Counted from the stretch's first letter, positions 43,901 to 51,197 are shown. The stretch is 64,000 nt of DNA from Candidatus Sulfotelmatobacter sp. (GCA_030041475.1 JASHNU010000073.1:124001-188000); one strand, 5' to 3'. The notes: generated by a model not told the origin, from the sequence alone. A program made the numbers and translations.

Positions 43901-44504
43901 GATTTCCGTAGAAGACGAGATTAATGCCGGGGTAAAGATTTTCGTAGCGCACGCGGGCGAACTGCGGAATGCCGCGCCGCCACGCGGCGGGATCGTTACC
44001 CAAAAGATAGTTGCTCTTGCCCGCCAGCGGCTCGGCGGCAGTGATTGCGGCGTGGGGACTCGCGCCCGCCAGTTTCATCTCCAGGAACTCGGTTCGGGAA
44101 GAATTCTGTGTGCGAGACTGCAAACCCAAAATCGCGCCTTCCGATCCCAGGAAGAGACTGTAGCCGGAACCCCGGGCGATAAACCGCGCGCGCGGGTCGT
44201 TGGCATCAAGGTTGGCCTGGCCCTGGTTCGGCTCGAAGATTAATGGCAAACCGGCCAGAAGGGCCCGTGCCTGCGCAGGTGCCATGTGCTTGGCATCGCG
44301 AAGCTGCCTCGAGCCGGGAATCGCCAAGGCAGCAGATTGCGCCAAAAAGTCGGCCGATCCAGCCGAGGAAAGCGCCGCCTTCGCGCGACCCGCATGGGAA
44401 CCCCACCCGAGAACCATGCATCCTGCCGCCACTAGCGCCAGCGCGACAGCCAGGACACGCACTCGTACTGCAGAAGCTCCCCACCAACGGCGATTCAGAT
44501 TCAC
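40971..44504 (-). CDS. Large secreted SBBP-repeat/DUF11 surface protein
   Basis: 1177 residues. The N-terminal signal segment is followed by the FEPNQGQ...GYSLFLGSEGA type region (DUF7948-like), then many SBBP-like units: TYFGGSGNELATSVAV, VYVTYLGGNGVDSPVGIGVDGGGNAYVAGTT and similar. A DUF11/Ig-like part (about residues 880-1080) precedes an odd C-terminus: a hydrophobic segment (FYAIWLSLPGLALLGLGAGG), then KSRRR, another hydrophobic span ending VFLPACSQP, and a final Ig-like strand region. It is probably anchored to the envelope. No PEP-CTERM motif is present. It lies downstream of a possible sigma-54 promoter (44921-44935), about 400 bases before the start. Confidence 0.85.
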   Translation of the reverse strand: MNLNRRWWGASAVRVRVLAVALALVAAGCMVLGWGSHAGRAKAALSSAGSADFLAQSAALAIPGSRQLRDAKHMAPAQARALLAGLPLIFEPNQGQANLDANDPRARFIARGSGYSLFLGSEGAILGLQSRTQNSSRTEFLEMKLAGASPHAAITAAEPLAGKSNYLLGNDPAAWRRGIPQFARVRYENLYPGINLVFYGNQGRLEYDFQVAPGADPSQAELEFNGAQHLQVEDGALVIQGKGGNLRFEAPHIYQKIDGCELAVAGGFVLRGAHRAGFAVGPYDRSRELVIDPQLVYTTYFGGSGNELATSVAVLSPFIYITGSTTTSPTSTTPLPITSGVYQSTLNGTQNIYVAVINPSNPVASQLVYVTYLGGNGVDSPVGIGVDGGGNAYVAGTTSSTNFPTSTDAYQTSVYSPQSPGAATCSLGSTGPQHVFASVLNSTLSTLNYSTYLSGNGNDCASGMTIDAGGHLFVTGTTTSTNASSTTIQFPASSLPFAQPFQAQSFDASGQFFVTEISTQNAVGPGSIFYSTYFGGGASFTNPPVVTGGQIAVDKNENIYFTGTTNFVYTGGQVADFPILNAYQPCLDQPPPTIIINPPTCTNSASTSSLPDAFVAKLNPAAPSQLQFSTYLGGSQTDSGTGIALDTSGNVYITGTTNSPDFVAATSIISFAPFQQCLNNEYMSTSGTTTCTETTSTCTAGTPCNYPNDAFVAKLSAPASGSSTPNVQLTYFSYLGGMQNEAGNAITVDTGEGAVLTGSTQSTASVTAGDGGFPATGCGEIECNLVGTQDAFIARINTETQDNQQNPAASWATYFGSGTPSTAMTEGTSITLDPSENIYVAGDTNSASGLIGSSGGFQPANAGGYDAFVTELKPDSVITIYGILSLGNNETYVSAGNQATFIYTVTNTGPDIAPVLTISDFLNQTGVVMVPNSISVTGGLCNTVNSNSTLLSCTVNSLQAGATATVTVVLTPTQNQQGQSQTFNGGTVSVTGQNIPPVSTVVFGNMSDYSIVANPSNVSVQAGNTASYQVQLTPSPIYSSNISLSYSLQATGTSCTFTFPTVTLNGSSPGSSTLNCVTTPRPVIPTARAVWTRQFYAIWLSLPGLALLGLGAGGKSRRRAAGMMLGLILAMVVFLPACSQPATQPPATGTPAGSYSLTVTATSGTDVKNYSVTLTVT

Positions 44505-44920
44505 GCGCTCCTCCGACGATTTTACTTACTACCAATCAAGCTCGTTCCAGATCACTCTTCTCTGCCCGCTCGTGCTCACACTGCTCTCGCTCCGATGGTT
44601 CTTGCGATCGGCAAAGTTCTTGGAAACGGCGCACAAGTCAGTTCGAGCCTGGCGCCGCCGTCCTGGACGTCCATGTCGTCGTTGTTGTCTTTCGACGTCC
44701 TCTAGACATACTCTCGTCACTCGACGAGGGCGAATTTGCCCGCGGCTTGCAGGTCAAATGGAACTGGCGGAAAAATGAAATAACTACTTAAACATCCGGT
44801 GGATACACAAGTCAAGCGAGCGCGAAGCCCGCAGTCTGCCCCGGATTTCTGAGATGCGCGAGGGCGTGAGGAAGGATGCCGGGGGCGTAGCACAAAAGTG
44901 GCGTGAATGAACTTGCAGGC

Positions 44921-44935
44921 GCAAGTGCGCTGCCA
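44921..44935 (-). promoter_or_regulatory. Candidate sigma-54 promoter toward the surface protein
   Basis: On the minus strand TGGCAGC-GCAC-TTGC has both the GG and GC at the right distance and a perfect TTGC. The expected start is near 44909, which gives a leader of about 400 bases before 44504. Confidence 0.5.
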
Positions 44936-44957
44936 AAAGGCGAAAATATTTTGCTCA

Positions 44958-44976
44958 TGGCAGCGTCGCGCTGCCA
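44958..44976. promoter_or_regulatory. Palindrome between the two sigma-54 candidates
   Basis: TGGCAGCGTCGCGCTGCCA is a perfect 8-3-8 inverted repeat. A third copy of the half site (CGCTGCCA) sits at 44928-44935, overlapping the minus-strand promoter. This looks like an activator-binding site, although a hairpin is equally possible. Confidence 0.5.
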
Positions 44977-45059
44977 AGCAATGGGCGTGTCACGCGGGCG
45001 AAACGTCTGATTTGTCGCGGAAAAGCCAAGGCTGGCCATGTTCCCGGCCATCATGCGGA

Positions 45060-45075
45060 TGGCAAGGCGATTGCT
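45060..45075 (+). promoter_or_regulatory. Candidate sigma-54 promoter toward the PilZ gene
   Basis: TGGCAAG-GCGA-TTGCT matches the -24/-12 consensus except one base in the first element. The predicted start near 45086 leaves about 145 bases before the PilZ ATG at 45231. Confidence 0.55.
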
Positions 45076-45230
45076 TCGCTAGCAGCAGAGCCGTTCGTAC
45101 GAGTGTCTCCGCCTCCCCCACCATTTTTTGGAAGTCCCGTTTGCGGTCCGGAAGGATTAACCGACGCAGTTCCGCGCAGCATTTTGCTGTTGCAAACTGC
45201 TGACAGTTCTATAGATTGTGGCTATCGGGG

Positions 45231-45605
45231 ATGCCAACAAACGTTCAGGAACGGCGGATGATGCGGCGCTTCGACATGCGCCTGCCCGCTGTGGTGCGCC
45301 TCGACGGTGCCGACGAATTCCAGACCGAAACGCAGAACGTGAGTGCGCGCGGCGTTTTTTTTTATCTGAGCCGGGCCATTGCCGCAGGCACCAGGCTGGA
45401 AGTCACGCTGACCTTCCCTCCCCACATCACACTGACGGATGCGGTGCGGGTGCGGTTCACGGCACGCGTGATCCGCGTGGATGCTCCGCTGCCGTCGGCG
45501 CGCATCGGCACGGCCGCTATGATCGAGGACTACGAATTTCTCCGCTCCAATGGCAGCCCGGACTTCCTCACCGCCCTGCAGAAGGAATGGAAAGCCACGC
45601 AGTGA
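45231..45605 (+). CDS. PilZ domain protein
   Basis: 124 residues from the ATG at 45231, which follows TATCGGGG; in-frame sequence extends back to 45216. The N-terminal ERRMMRRFDMRLPAVVRL and the turn QNVSARGVFF (Asn replacing the usual Asp) give a PilZ-like barrel, followed by FTARVIRVD. Like the protein at 37830-38210, it lacks the full DxSxxG motif. It is probably a c-di-GMP-related adaptor in the cytoplasm. A sigma-54-like promoter precedes it, suggesting shared control with the surface protein. It is convergent with ccmD (49-base gap). Confidence 0.78.
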   Translation: MPTNVQERRMMRRFDMRLPAVVRLDGADEFQTETQNVSARGVFFYLSRAIAAGTRLEVTLTFPPHITLTDAVRVRFTARVIRVDAPLPSARIGTAAMIEDYEFLRSNGSPDFLTALQKEWKATQ

Positions 45606-45654
45606 GGCCCACGGGCGCCTAGCCGATTCTTGTTCGCCAGTTCTTGCTCGAAAG

Positions 45655-45783
45655 CTATTTTTTCCCTAATTCCCTCAATTGTTCACGGAGGCGGCTGAAG
45701 CGGCGGACCAGCGTGCCGAGATAGAAGGCGTGGATCACCCAGGTGGCGATGTAGGCAGCGAAGAGAAACTTGATGGCGTTCAT
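45655..45783 (-). CDS. ccmD: CcmD-like small membrane protein
   Basis: 42 residues. One membrane helix (FLFAAYIATWVIHAFYLGTLV) is followed by a charged cytoplasmic tail (RRFSRLREQLRELGKK), typical of CcmD. The ATG at 45783 overlaps the ccmC stop by four bases. It would help CcmC release heme-loaded CcmE. The longer frame to 46191 is an overlap of ccmC and is not real. Confidence 0.75.
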   Translation of the reverse strand: MNAIKFLFAAYIATWVIHAFYLGTLVRRFSRLREQLRELGKK

Positions 45784-46541
45784 GGCGCGCTCCGGCTGAG
45801 AGGCAGGCTGGCCTTCTCTGCCATCCCCGCCCCGGCGAGAGATTCCAGGGCATGAGCCTGGTCGACCTCGCGATGCAGCACTTCGAGACGATAACGCGAC
45901 CAGCACACCAAGAATGCGAAGCACAAGAACGCGAGCCAGTTGATGAGCAGGACACGCAGCATGCGGGGATCCATCGAGCCGCCGCCGCCAATCACGGGTT
46001 GCGGATGCTGGGTGCGGAAAAACCAGATGGAAAAATACACCAGGGGGACATCGAGCGCACCGAAGACTGCGAGCGCGGCGGCCAGAACCTGCGTCTGCGC
46101 GCTGGTGGAAAACCTGCGCAGCACCAGATAACTGACGTAGATCAGCCACAACACGAGCGTCGAAGTCAGGCGAATGTCGCCAGGCGCCCACCAGATGCCC
46201 CAGACCGGCCGCGCCCAGATCGGGCCGGTGACGAGGACGACCGTGCAGAAAACCACGCCGACTTCGGCGCAGACCAGCGCCACAATGTCGACCTTCGGGC
46301 TGCGGCGAATCAGATAGATGATCGAGGCGACGAAGTTGATCAGGAACAGCAGAAAGGCCGTCCAGGCCGAAGGAACGTGGTAGTAGATGATGCGGTAAAC
46401 GTCGCCCTGAAGCGCGTCGGTCGGGACTACGACCAGCGCTTGATACAACGCGTACGCCAGCAGAATCGCTGTAAGAATCGAGAGGATGGGGAAGAATCGT
46501 TTCATGTTCGATTCAATCAGCGCGATCCGTTCTCGGATCAC
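45780..46541 (-). CDS. ccmC: Heme exporter subunit CcmC
   Basis: 253 residues from a GTG at 46541 that overlaps the ccmB stop (GTGA); an ATG at 46505 would give a 241-residue protein starting MKRFFPILS. About six membrane helices. The heme-handling tryptophan-rich WGIWWAPGDIRLTS region lies on the periplasmic side, with a conserved His (YYHVPSAW) before it. This is the expected CcmC core, which loads heme onto CcmE. The C-terminal tail is longer than usual and Ala/Arg-rich. It is part of the ccmABCD operon on the minus strand. Confidence 0.9.
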   Translation of the reverse strand: MIRERIALIESNMKRFFPILSILTAILLAYALYQALVVVPTDALQGDVYRIIYYHVPSAWTAFLLFLINFVASIIYLIRRSPKVDIVALVCAEVGVVFCTVVLVTGPIWARPVWGIWWAPGDIRLTSTLVLWLIYVSYLVLRRFSTSAQTQVLAAALAVFGALDVPLVYFSIWFFRTQHPQPVIGGGGSMDPRMLRVLLINWLAFLCFAFLVCWSRYRLEVLHREVDQAHALESLAGAGMAEKASLPLSRSAP

Positions 46542-47215
46542 TCCGCGTGGAGAATCGTCTCAAACAGCAGGAGACAAGCAGTAGTAAACACCACATCGTA
46601 GGTAAGAAGCAACACGATGTAGAAGTGCGCAGGATTATCGCCGGTGAGCACGGCAGTGGTGCCGGCGACCATGCCGAGTACGGCGGGAATGGAAATCGGG
46701 AACAGCAGAAGCGGCAGCATGATTTCGCGGCTCCGCGTACGAAGCGACATCGCGGCGAAGAAGGTGCCGTTGACCACCAGGGCCCATGTGCCAAGGAGGG
46801 CGATCGGAATCAGCTGCCACGCCGGCCCCAGAACGTGCAGGTTGTAGAAGACCACAAAGAGTGGCGTCATCAGGGCTTCGAGCACGCTGACAAAAATAAA
46901 ATTGCCCACTGCTTTGGCCAGAAAGAGGGCATTCGCGGGGGCGGGGGAAACGCGGTAGGCGTCGAGGACCTGGTTGCGCAGCTCGCGCGCCCAGGTCTGA
47001 TTGAGGGCAACTACCGCCGCGAACAGAAAAGCCACCCAGATCAGCCCGCCCGCAATGTGCCGCGACTCCTCGGCGAGCGGATCGAACGCAAAGGCGAAAA
47101 TCACCACCACCAGAAGAGAAAAGAAAAGCATGGAGTTGAGCGCGTCCTTCGAGCGCCACTCGAGGCGAATGTCTTTTTTCAAAGTGGCGAGCGTCACGGC
47201 CCAGAGCGAGTTCAT
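46538..47215 (-). CDS. ccmB: Heme exporter subunit CcmB
   Basis: 225 residues. The N-terminus MNSLWAVTLATLKKDIRLEWRSKDALNSMLFFSLLVVVIF and six hydrophobic helices match CcmB, the membrane part of the CcmAB transporter. It overlaps both ccmA (four bases) and ccmC (four bases). The transporter is needed to release holo-CcmE, and it is not itself thought to export heme. Confidence 0.9.
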   Translation of the reverse strand: MNSLWAVTLATLKKDIRLEWRSKDALNSMLFFSLLVVVIFAFAFDPLAEESRHIAGGLIWVAFLFAAVVALNQTWARELRNQVLDAYRVSPAPANALFLAKAVGNFIFVSVLEALMTPLFVVFYNLHVLGPAWQLIPIALLGTWALVVNGTFFAAMSLRTRSREIMLPLLLFPISIPAVLGMVAGTTAVLTGDNPAHFYIVLLLTYDVVFTTACLLLFETILHAE

Positions 47216-47940
47216 GGCGCGCCCTCACGCGAAGAATCGGGGGCGCGAACGGAGGCCGCAGTTCGGGCGTTTGTAGTTCGATTAACGATCTGCCCGGCCT
47301 GCATCCAGATGAATTCGTCGGCGACGCCTTCGAGCAGGGACGCCTGATGCGTGACGACGAAAATAGTCTTGCCCGCGCCGCGCATGGACTTGAGCAGCGC
47401 AACCATCTCGGCGGCGGAATGTACGTCGACGTTGGAGAAAGGCTCATCGAGCAGAAGAATTTTCGGGTCGTGCAGCAGCGCCCGTGCCAGCGACATGCGC
47501 TGCCGCATGCCCTGCGAATACTGCCCGACCGGGCGCGGGAGTTCGGGATCGAGGCCGACCGCGCGAATCGCCGCCTGGCACGCGTCATCTCCGCCGATGC
47601 CGTAGAGCCCGGCGAAGTAGCGCAGGTTCTCCATGCCGCTCATTTCGTCGTAGAGGAGCGACGGATGCGGCATGTAGCCAAGGTCGCGGCAGGCGTCGCG
47701 GGGCGCTTTGCCAAAGATTGAGATCCTCCCCTGCGTGGGCTGCGCAAGCCCCGCGATGGCGCGGAGCAGAGTGGTCTTCCCGGCGCCGTTGTCGCCGAGG
47801 ATGGCGTGAAAGCGCCCAGCATCGAATTCGGCGGTTACGCCGCGCAAGGCGGCGAAGCGTCCGAACTGCTTGATCACATTGTGAACGTTGATGGCGGGCC
47901 GGACGTTATTTGGCCAAGCATTGTTTGGGACGTCGGACAT
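47212..47940 (-). CDS. ccmA: Heme exporter ATPase CcmA
   Basis: 242 residues. An ABC ATPase with Walker A GDNGAGKTTLL, the Q-loop region DLGYMPHPSLLYDEM, signature YSQGMRQRMSLARALL and Walker B ILLLDEPFSNVD. The usual DNA/heme exporter CcmA starts shortly before the Walker A; this one has about 15 extra N-terminal residues and a C-terminal extension after the D-loop (about residue 205 on). It heads the ccmABCD operon and is divergent from the padR gene over 123 bases. It energises release of heme-bound CcmE. Confidence 0.92.
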   Translation of the reverse strand: MSDVPNNAWPNNVRPAINVHNVIKQFGRFAALRGVTAEFDAGRFHAILGDNGAGKTTLLRAIAGLAQPTQGRISIFGKAPRDACRDLGYMPHPSLLYDEMSGMENLRYFAGLYGIGGDDACQAAIRAVGLDPELPRPVGQYSQGMRQRMSLARALLHDPKILLLDEPFSNVDVHSAAEMVALLKSMRGAGKTIFVVTHQASLLEGVADEFIWMQAGQIVNRTTNARTAASVRAPDSSREGAP

Positions 47941-48040
47941 GGGATCGGAGTGGGCTCGACAGCGAATCTATGCATTTTCGTCAGGATTTGCAAAGAGGGC
48001 GCGCGAAGAATGCTCTTGACAGACAAAGCTTGCCCTGGCA

Positions 48041-48065
48041 ATATACATAGCAATACAAGGTATAT
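48041..48065. promoter_or_regulatory. Inverted repeat overlapping the padR start
   Basis: ATATAC (48041-48046) and GTATAT (48060-48065) form a perfect inverted repeat with a 13-base centre; the second arm reaches the first bases of the start codon. A TTGACA lies at 48016-48021, but a matching -10 is unclear. PadR proteins usually bind such repeats near their own promoter. Confidence 0.55.
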
Positions 48066-48453
48066 GGCAATCAATACCGACAACGGCGAACGCGGCGAGC
48101 ACTGGGAGGCGCAACTCCGCAAGGGATGCCTGGAGATGGCTATCCTGGCCAGCCTGTGGCACGGGCGTTTGTATGGGCTGGAGATTCTGCGCTCGCTGGC
48201 TGAGAACTCACGCCTGGAAGTCGCTGAGGGCACGCTGTATCCGATCCTGTCGCGGCTGAAGGGCGAGGGATTGCTGCAGTCGGAGTGGGTGGAGGCGGAG
48301 GCGGGACATCCGCGCAAGTATTACTGGCTGACGGCACCGGGCCGCCGCCGGGCGCGAGAGATGGCGGGCACCTGGAACGAGTTCGCGGCCAAGCTGGCCG
48401 TGCTGGTGGAACCGGTGGTGGCAGGACGGAACGGAGGAGGTAAAGAGCGATGA
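48064..48453 (+). CDS. PadR family transcriptional regulator
   Basis: 129 residues from the ATG at 48064; upstream frame is open to 47806 but overlaps ccmA. The winged helix is recognisable: LRKGCLEMAILASLWHGRLYGLEILRSLA, VAEGTLYPILSRLKGEGLLQSEW and GHPRKYYWLTAPGRRR. The Tyr-Pro-Leu type segment (TLYPILSRL) is the PadR recognition helix. Its stop overlaps the following HAAS gene by four bases, a typical pair. It is divergent from ccmA, so it could control heme transport genes or only its partner. Confidence 0.9.
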   Translation: MAINTDNGERGEHWEAQLRKGCLEMAILASLWHGRLYGLEILRSLAENSRLEVAEGTLYPILSRLKGEGLLQSEWVEAEAGHPRKYYWLTAPGRRRAREMAGTWNEFAAKLAVLVEPVVAGRNGGGKER

Positions 48454-49100
48454 CCAGATCTGCACAAATGGCGACGCAAGTCCTGGCACAATCCGGCGAT
48501 TCGCGGATCGATTCCTACCTGGGCCGGCTGGAAAAGTTACTTGCCCCCATGGCACCCGACGAGAAGGAAGACACCTTGTGCGAGATTCGCGCACACATTC
48601 TGGATTCGACCGCCGGCGCCGCGGACCGCGACGCCGCGGTCGACCGCGTTCTGCGCCTGCTGGGCCCGCCCGAGGAATTGGCCGCTCGCTATGGCACAGA
48701 GCGCATGCTCACTCGCGCGGCTCGCAGTTTTTCGCCCTGGCTGCTGCTGCGGACGTGCTGGCGCTGGGCGATGCTGGGAGTAAAGGGCATGCTGGCCCTT
48801 ATCCTGGCGATGTTTGGCTACAGCATAGCGCTGGCGCTGACAATCGCGATATTTCTCAAGCCGTTCATGCCAACGGTGGGATTGTGGTTGGGCCCGTACA
48901 CTTTGCAGGTGGGCACCCCGAATCATCCTGAATTGGAGCGGGAGTTGCTAGGGCACTGGTTTGTGCCAGTAATGGCGGTCGCGGCGTGTGCGATCGCCGT
49001 TGGAACGACGCATGCATTGCGCTGGATGATTCGCAGCAGGGCACCTGCTCCGCTCTCTGCGTTGCCCGGCACCACGCTGCCTGGATCCGCGCAGATTTAA
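48450..49100 (+). CDS. HAAS-type membrane protein (PadR partner)
   Basis: 216 residues. The N-terminal ~90 residues form the HAAS-like helical domain (IDSYLGRLEKLLAPMAPDEKEDTLCEIRAHILDS, then the LRLLGPPEELAARY segment). Two or three membrane helices follow (GVKGMLALILAMFGYSIALALTIAIF; VMAVAACAIAVGTTHAL). Such proteins regularly follow padR and may be sensors or targets of envelope stress. The start overlaps the padR stop. The 3' end overlaps the stop of the opposite-strand ccmE gene by three bases. Confidence 0.82.
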   Translation: MTRSAQMATQVLAQSGDSRIDSYLGRLEKLLAPMAPDEKEDTLCEIRAHILDSTAGAADRDAAVDRVLRLLGPPEELAARYGTERMLTRAARSFSPWLLLRTCWRWAMLGVKGMLALILAMFGYSIALALTIAIFLKPFMPTVGLWLGPYTLQVGTPNHPELERELLGHWFVPVMAVAACAIAVGTTHALRWMIRSRAPAPLSALPGTTLPGSAQI

Positions 49101-49582
49101 TTGCTGGCTGTACCGGAGCTCTGCGGAGGCGTGTTCTCGGTCATGCTCTTGGTGGGCTGCGCCTGCGGCTGATTCGCTCCCGGCTGCTGCGGAGCGTATT
49201 TCGACGCGCACTTCGCCTGCAGCTGCTTGGCGTGAAAGACACCGTCGTGTCCGAAGCTGCCGTCGGCCAGAGCCTGGGAGTCGTCCTTGAAAGTATCGGG
49301 GGGAGCTTCGGCGCCGGTGTAATCGACCGAGAGATCCTGATCCTGCTCCACCAGCACAAACTGCACGTGCGTTCCGCTGCGTTTGATGGAGCCGGGCTTC
49401 ACGTTGCCGGCCACACGCAGTCGCTTCGAGTAGGCGCCATCGCCCATTGTGCGCAGCTCTTTAATGGTCACGTAGTAGCTCTTGCTGTCCTGCACGCCAG
49501 TGTAGGCGAGGTAACCGAGCAAAAGAAGAATGACGACGACGGCTCCCCCGAACTTTATGTAAGTTTTGGCCTGGCTCGACAT
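49097..49582 (-). CDS. ccmE: CcmE heme chaperone of the CxxxY (variant) type
   Basis: 161 residues. One N-terminal membrane helix (GGAVVVILLLLGYLAYTG) precedes the OB-fold periplasmic domain (RLRVAGNVKPGSIKRSG, VQFVLVEQDQDLSVDYTGAEAPPDTFKD). The usual heme-binding HxxxY is replaced by AKCASKYAP, with Cys125 and Tyr129. CxxxY-type CcmE is known from archaea and some bacteria and is associated with systems that lack CcmH. A Pro/Gln-rich tail follows. It lies away from ccmABCD, separated by the padR pair on the other strand. Confidence 0.88.
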   Translation of the reverse strand: MSSQAKTYIKFGGAVVVILLLLGYLAYTGVQDSKSYYVTIKELRTMGDGAYSKRLRVAGNVKPGSIKRSGTHVQFVLVEQDQDLSVDYTGAEAPPDTFKDDSQALADGSFGHDGVFHAKQLQAKCASKYAPQQPGANQPQAQPTKSMTENTPPQSSGTASN

Positions 49583-49761
49583 AAAAGCACCCCAGGGGGA
49601 TGAAAAACCCCACTCGAAAAACTCTACGCGTGCCAGGGTGGAGAATCAAGGAGGGAAGGCCGCGGGTTTGACTCGCCGCTGCGCCTGGGCTGAGGTACAA
49701 TTGCGCGCTAATTCCGGGGCGTTTGCGGGCTCCTGACTGGATCGGGCGCTGGAGGGCGCCG

Positions 49762-50811
49762 ATGAAGTACACGAACCTTCCGATTGCGCTTCTTGCCTGC
49801 GTGGCCTTATGCGCGTGGGCGCAAGCACCATCACGGCAGGGAACGAGCCGCGCTGCGGAGAGGCGGATTACTCTCGACGTGGCCGTGACCGACAAGGCTG
49901 GAAATCCTGTGGCCGGGCTGCAGCAGCAGGATTTCACTCTTCTCGACAACAAACGGCCGCAAGCTATTTCCTCTTTTCGCGCATTCGCGCAAGGCGCCGA
50001 TGATCCTCCTCTGCGAGTGGTGTTCGTGATCGACGAGCTTAACGTCTCATTCCGGGCGATGGCGAATGCCCGGCAGCAACTGGAAAAGTACCTGCGCCAG
50101 AACGGCGGGCAGCTTCCCGTGCCGATGTCGCTGGTGATCTTCAACGAGAAGTCGACTCAGGTCCAGGGCACGCCAACACGCAACGGAAATCTGCTGGCAG
50201 ATTCCGTGCGCGCGATCGGGGCCGGCGCCCCGCGGGAGCTGGAAGGTGCTCTATTAGCGAACGAGGTCTGGCGACTTCAGATTTCTTTGCGCACCTTTGA
50301 AAAGCTGACGGCGTACGAGACGACCCAGCCCGGACGCAAGCTGCTCATTTGGTTTGGTCCGGGATGGCCGCTGATTATGCCCTCGGCTGATAAACTCACG
50401 ACCAAAGAGCAGCAAACGGACTTTCAGTCGCTCGTCAAACTATCTACCGGTCTGCGAAACGGTCAAATCACTGTTTACAGTATCGACCCACTAGGCCTGG
50501 ATGACGCCGGCGGGCTTGGCAACGTCTATTACCAGAATTTCCTCGATGGAGTACCCTCGGCGAACAAGTTCCAGAGCGCTGACCTCGTGCTGGGGGTGAT
50601 CGCAACACAGAGCGGCGGACTGGTTTTGAACCGGAGCAACGACGTGGCGAGTTTAATCGCCAAATGCGTGGCCGATGCCAAGTCGTACTACACCCTGTCT
50701 TTTGACTCAAGTCCGGCAGCACATCCTGACGAATATCACGATCTTCAGGTCAAGATGGAGAAGCCAGGAATCGTTGCCCGCACGCGGACGGGATACTATG
50801 CACAGCCTTAA
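49762..50811 (+). CDS. Secreted VWFA-related protein (acidobacterial type)
   Basis: 349 residues from the ATG at 49762, which follows GGAGG. A signal peptide is present (MKYTNLPIALLACVALCAWAQA). The main domain is VWFA-like: VVFVIDELNVSFRAMANARQQLEKYLRQ, then LLIWFGPGWPL and the later SIDPLGLDDAGG. It fits the VWFA-related domain family abundant in acidobacteria, of unknown function, probably periplasmic or cell-surface. The metal-site motif DxSxS is altered (DELNVS). No partner gene is close; the VOC gene is convergent over eight bases. Confidence 0.87.
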   Translation: MKYTNLPIALLACVALCAWAQAPSRQGTSRAAERRITLDVAVTDKAGNPVAGLQQQDFTLLDNKRPQAISSFRAFAQGADDPPLRVVFVIDELNVSFRAMANARQQLEKYLRQNGGQLPVPMSLVIFNEKSTQVQGTPTRNGNLLADSVRAIGAGAPRELEGALLANEVWRLQISLRTFEKLTAYETTQPGRKLLIWFGPGWPLIMPSADKLTTKEQQTDFQSLVKLSTGLRNGQITVYSIDPLGLDDAGGLGNVYYQNFLDGVPSANKFQSADLVLGVIATQSGGLVLNRSNDVASLIAKCVADAKSYYTLSFDSSPAAHPDEYHDLQVKMEKPGIVARTRTGYYAQP

Positions 50812-50819
50812 GGGCGCAG

Positions 50820-51197
50820 TTATTTGTGGTTAGTCTTGCTCGAAAGCGCGAACATGTTGCCGTCGGGATCTTTAAAGACGGACGACGTCCCCCACGATTC
50901 GGTCTTTGGCTCCTTGACAAACGTCACGCCCTTGGACTTGAGAACTTTGGCTGTGGCGAAGACGTCGTCGCACCAAAATGCAATGGACTGAAATTGTCCG
51001 ATGCGGTCTTCCTGGCCTTCGGGTGTGAACAACGCCAGGCCGGTCTCTGCGCCGGGCACGAGCAGTTCAATCCAGCGTTGCTTCGCGGTGAAGGGCTGGT
51101 CGGTGCCGACTTTGAATCCCAAGGCCTCCGTGTAGAACTTCAGCGAGACGTCCTGATCGCGAACCGGAATGCTGACGAATTTAATACCTCGAATCAT
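50820..51197 (-). CDS. VOC/glyoxalase-like protein
   Basis: 125 residues from the ATG at 51197, preceded by GGAGGAAAGAG at a slightly long distance; alternatives at 51215 and 51251 add residues. The VOC fold pattern is clear: KFVSIPVRDQDVSLKFYTEALGFKVG, RWIELLVPG and SVFKDPDGNMFALSS. Metal-binding candidates include a late Glu/Asp set, but the first position is not the usual His, so it may not be a glyoxalase I. Unknown substrate. It is divergent from the winged-helix gene at 51289 across 91 bases. Confidence 0.8.
   Translation of the reverse strand: MIRGIKFVSIPVRDQDVSLKFYTEALGFKVGTDQPFTAKQRWIELLVPGAETGLALFTPEGQEDRIGQFQSIAFWCDDVFATAKVLKSKGVTFVKEPKTESWGTSSVFKDPDGNMFALSSKTNHK

Larger units (their letters stand above)
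44505..45230. other. 726-base regulatory gap between divergent genes
   Basis: No convincing coding frame. It holds the two sigma-54-like promoters and the palindrome listed separately. The stretch from 44520 to 44900 would be an unusually long leader for the surface-protein gene, and the part from 45090 to 45230 is the leader of the PilZ gene. Confidence 0.55.

Noticed and set aside
44150-44504. Lipoprotein signal at the N-terminus of the SBBP surface protein
   Set aside because: The Cys in VAAGCMV sits inside a long hydrophobic run, with weak lipobox spacing; an ordinary signal or anchor is just as likely.
45655-46191. 178-residue frame containing ccmD
   Set aside because: Its first part overlaps ccmC on the same strand; only the last 42 residues match CcmD.
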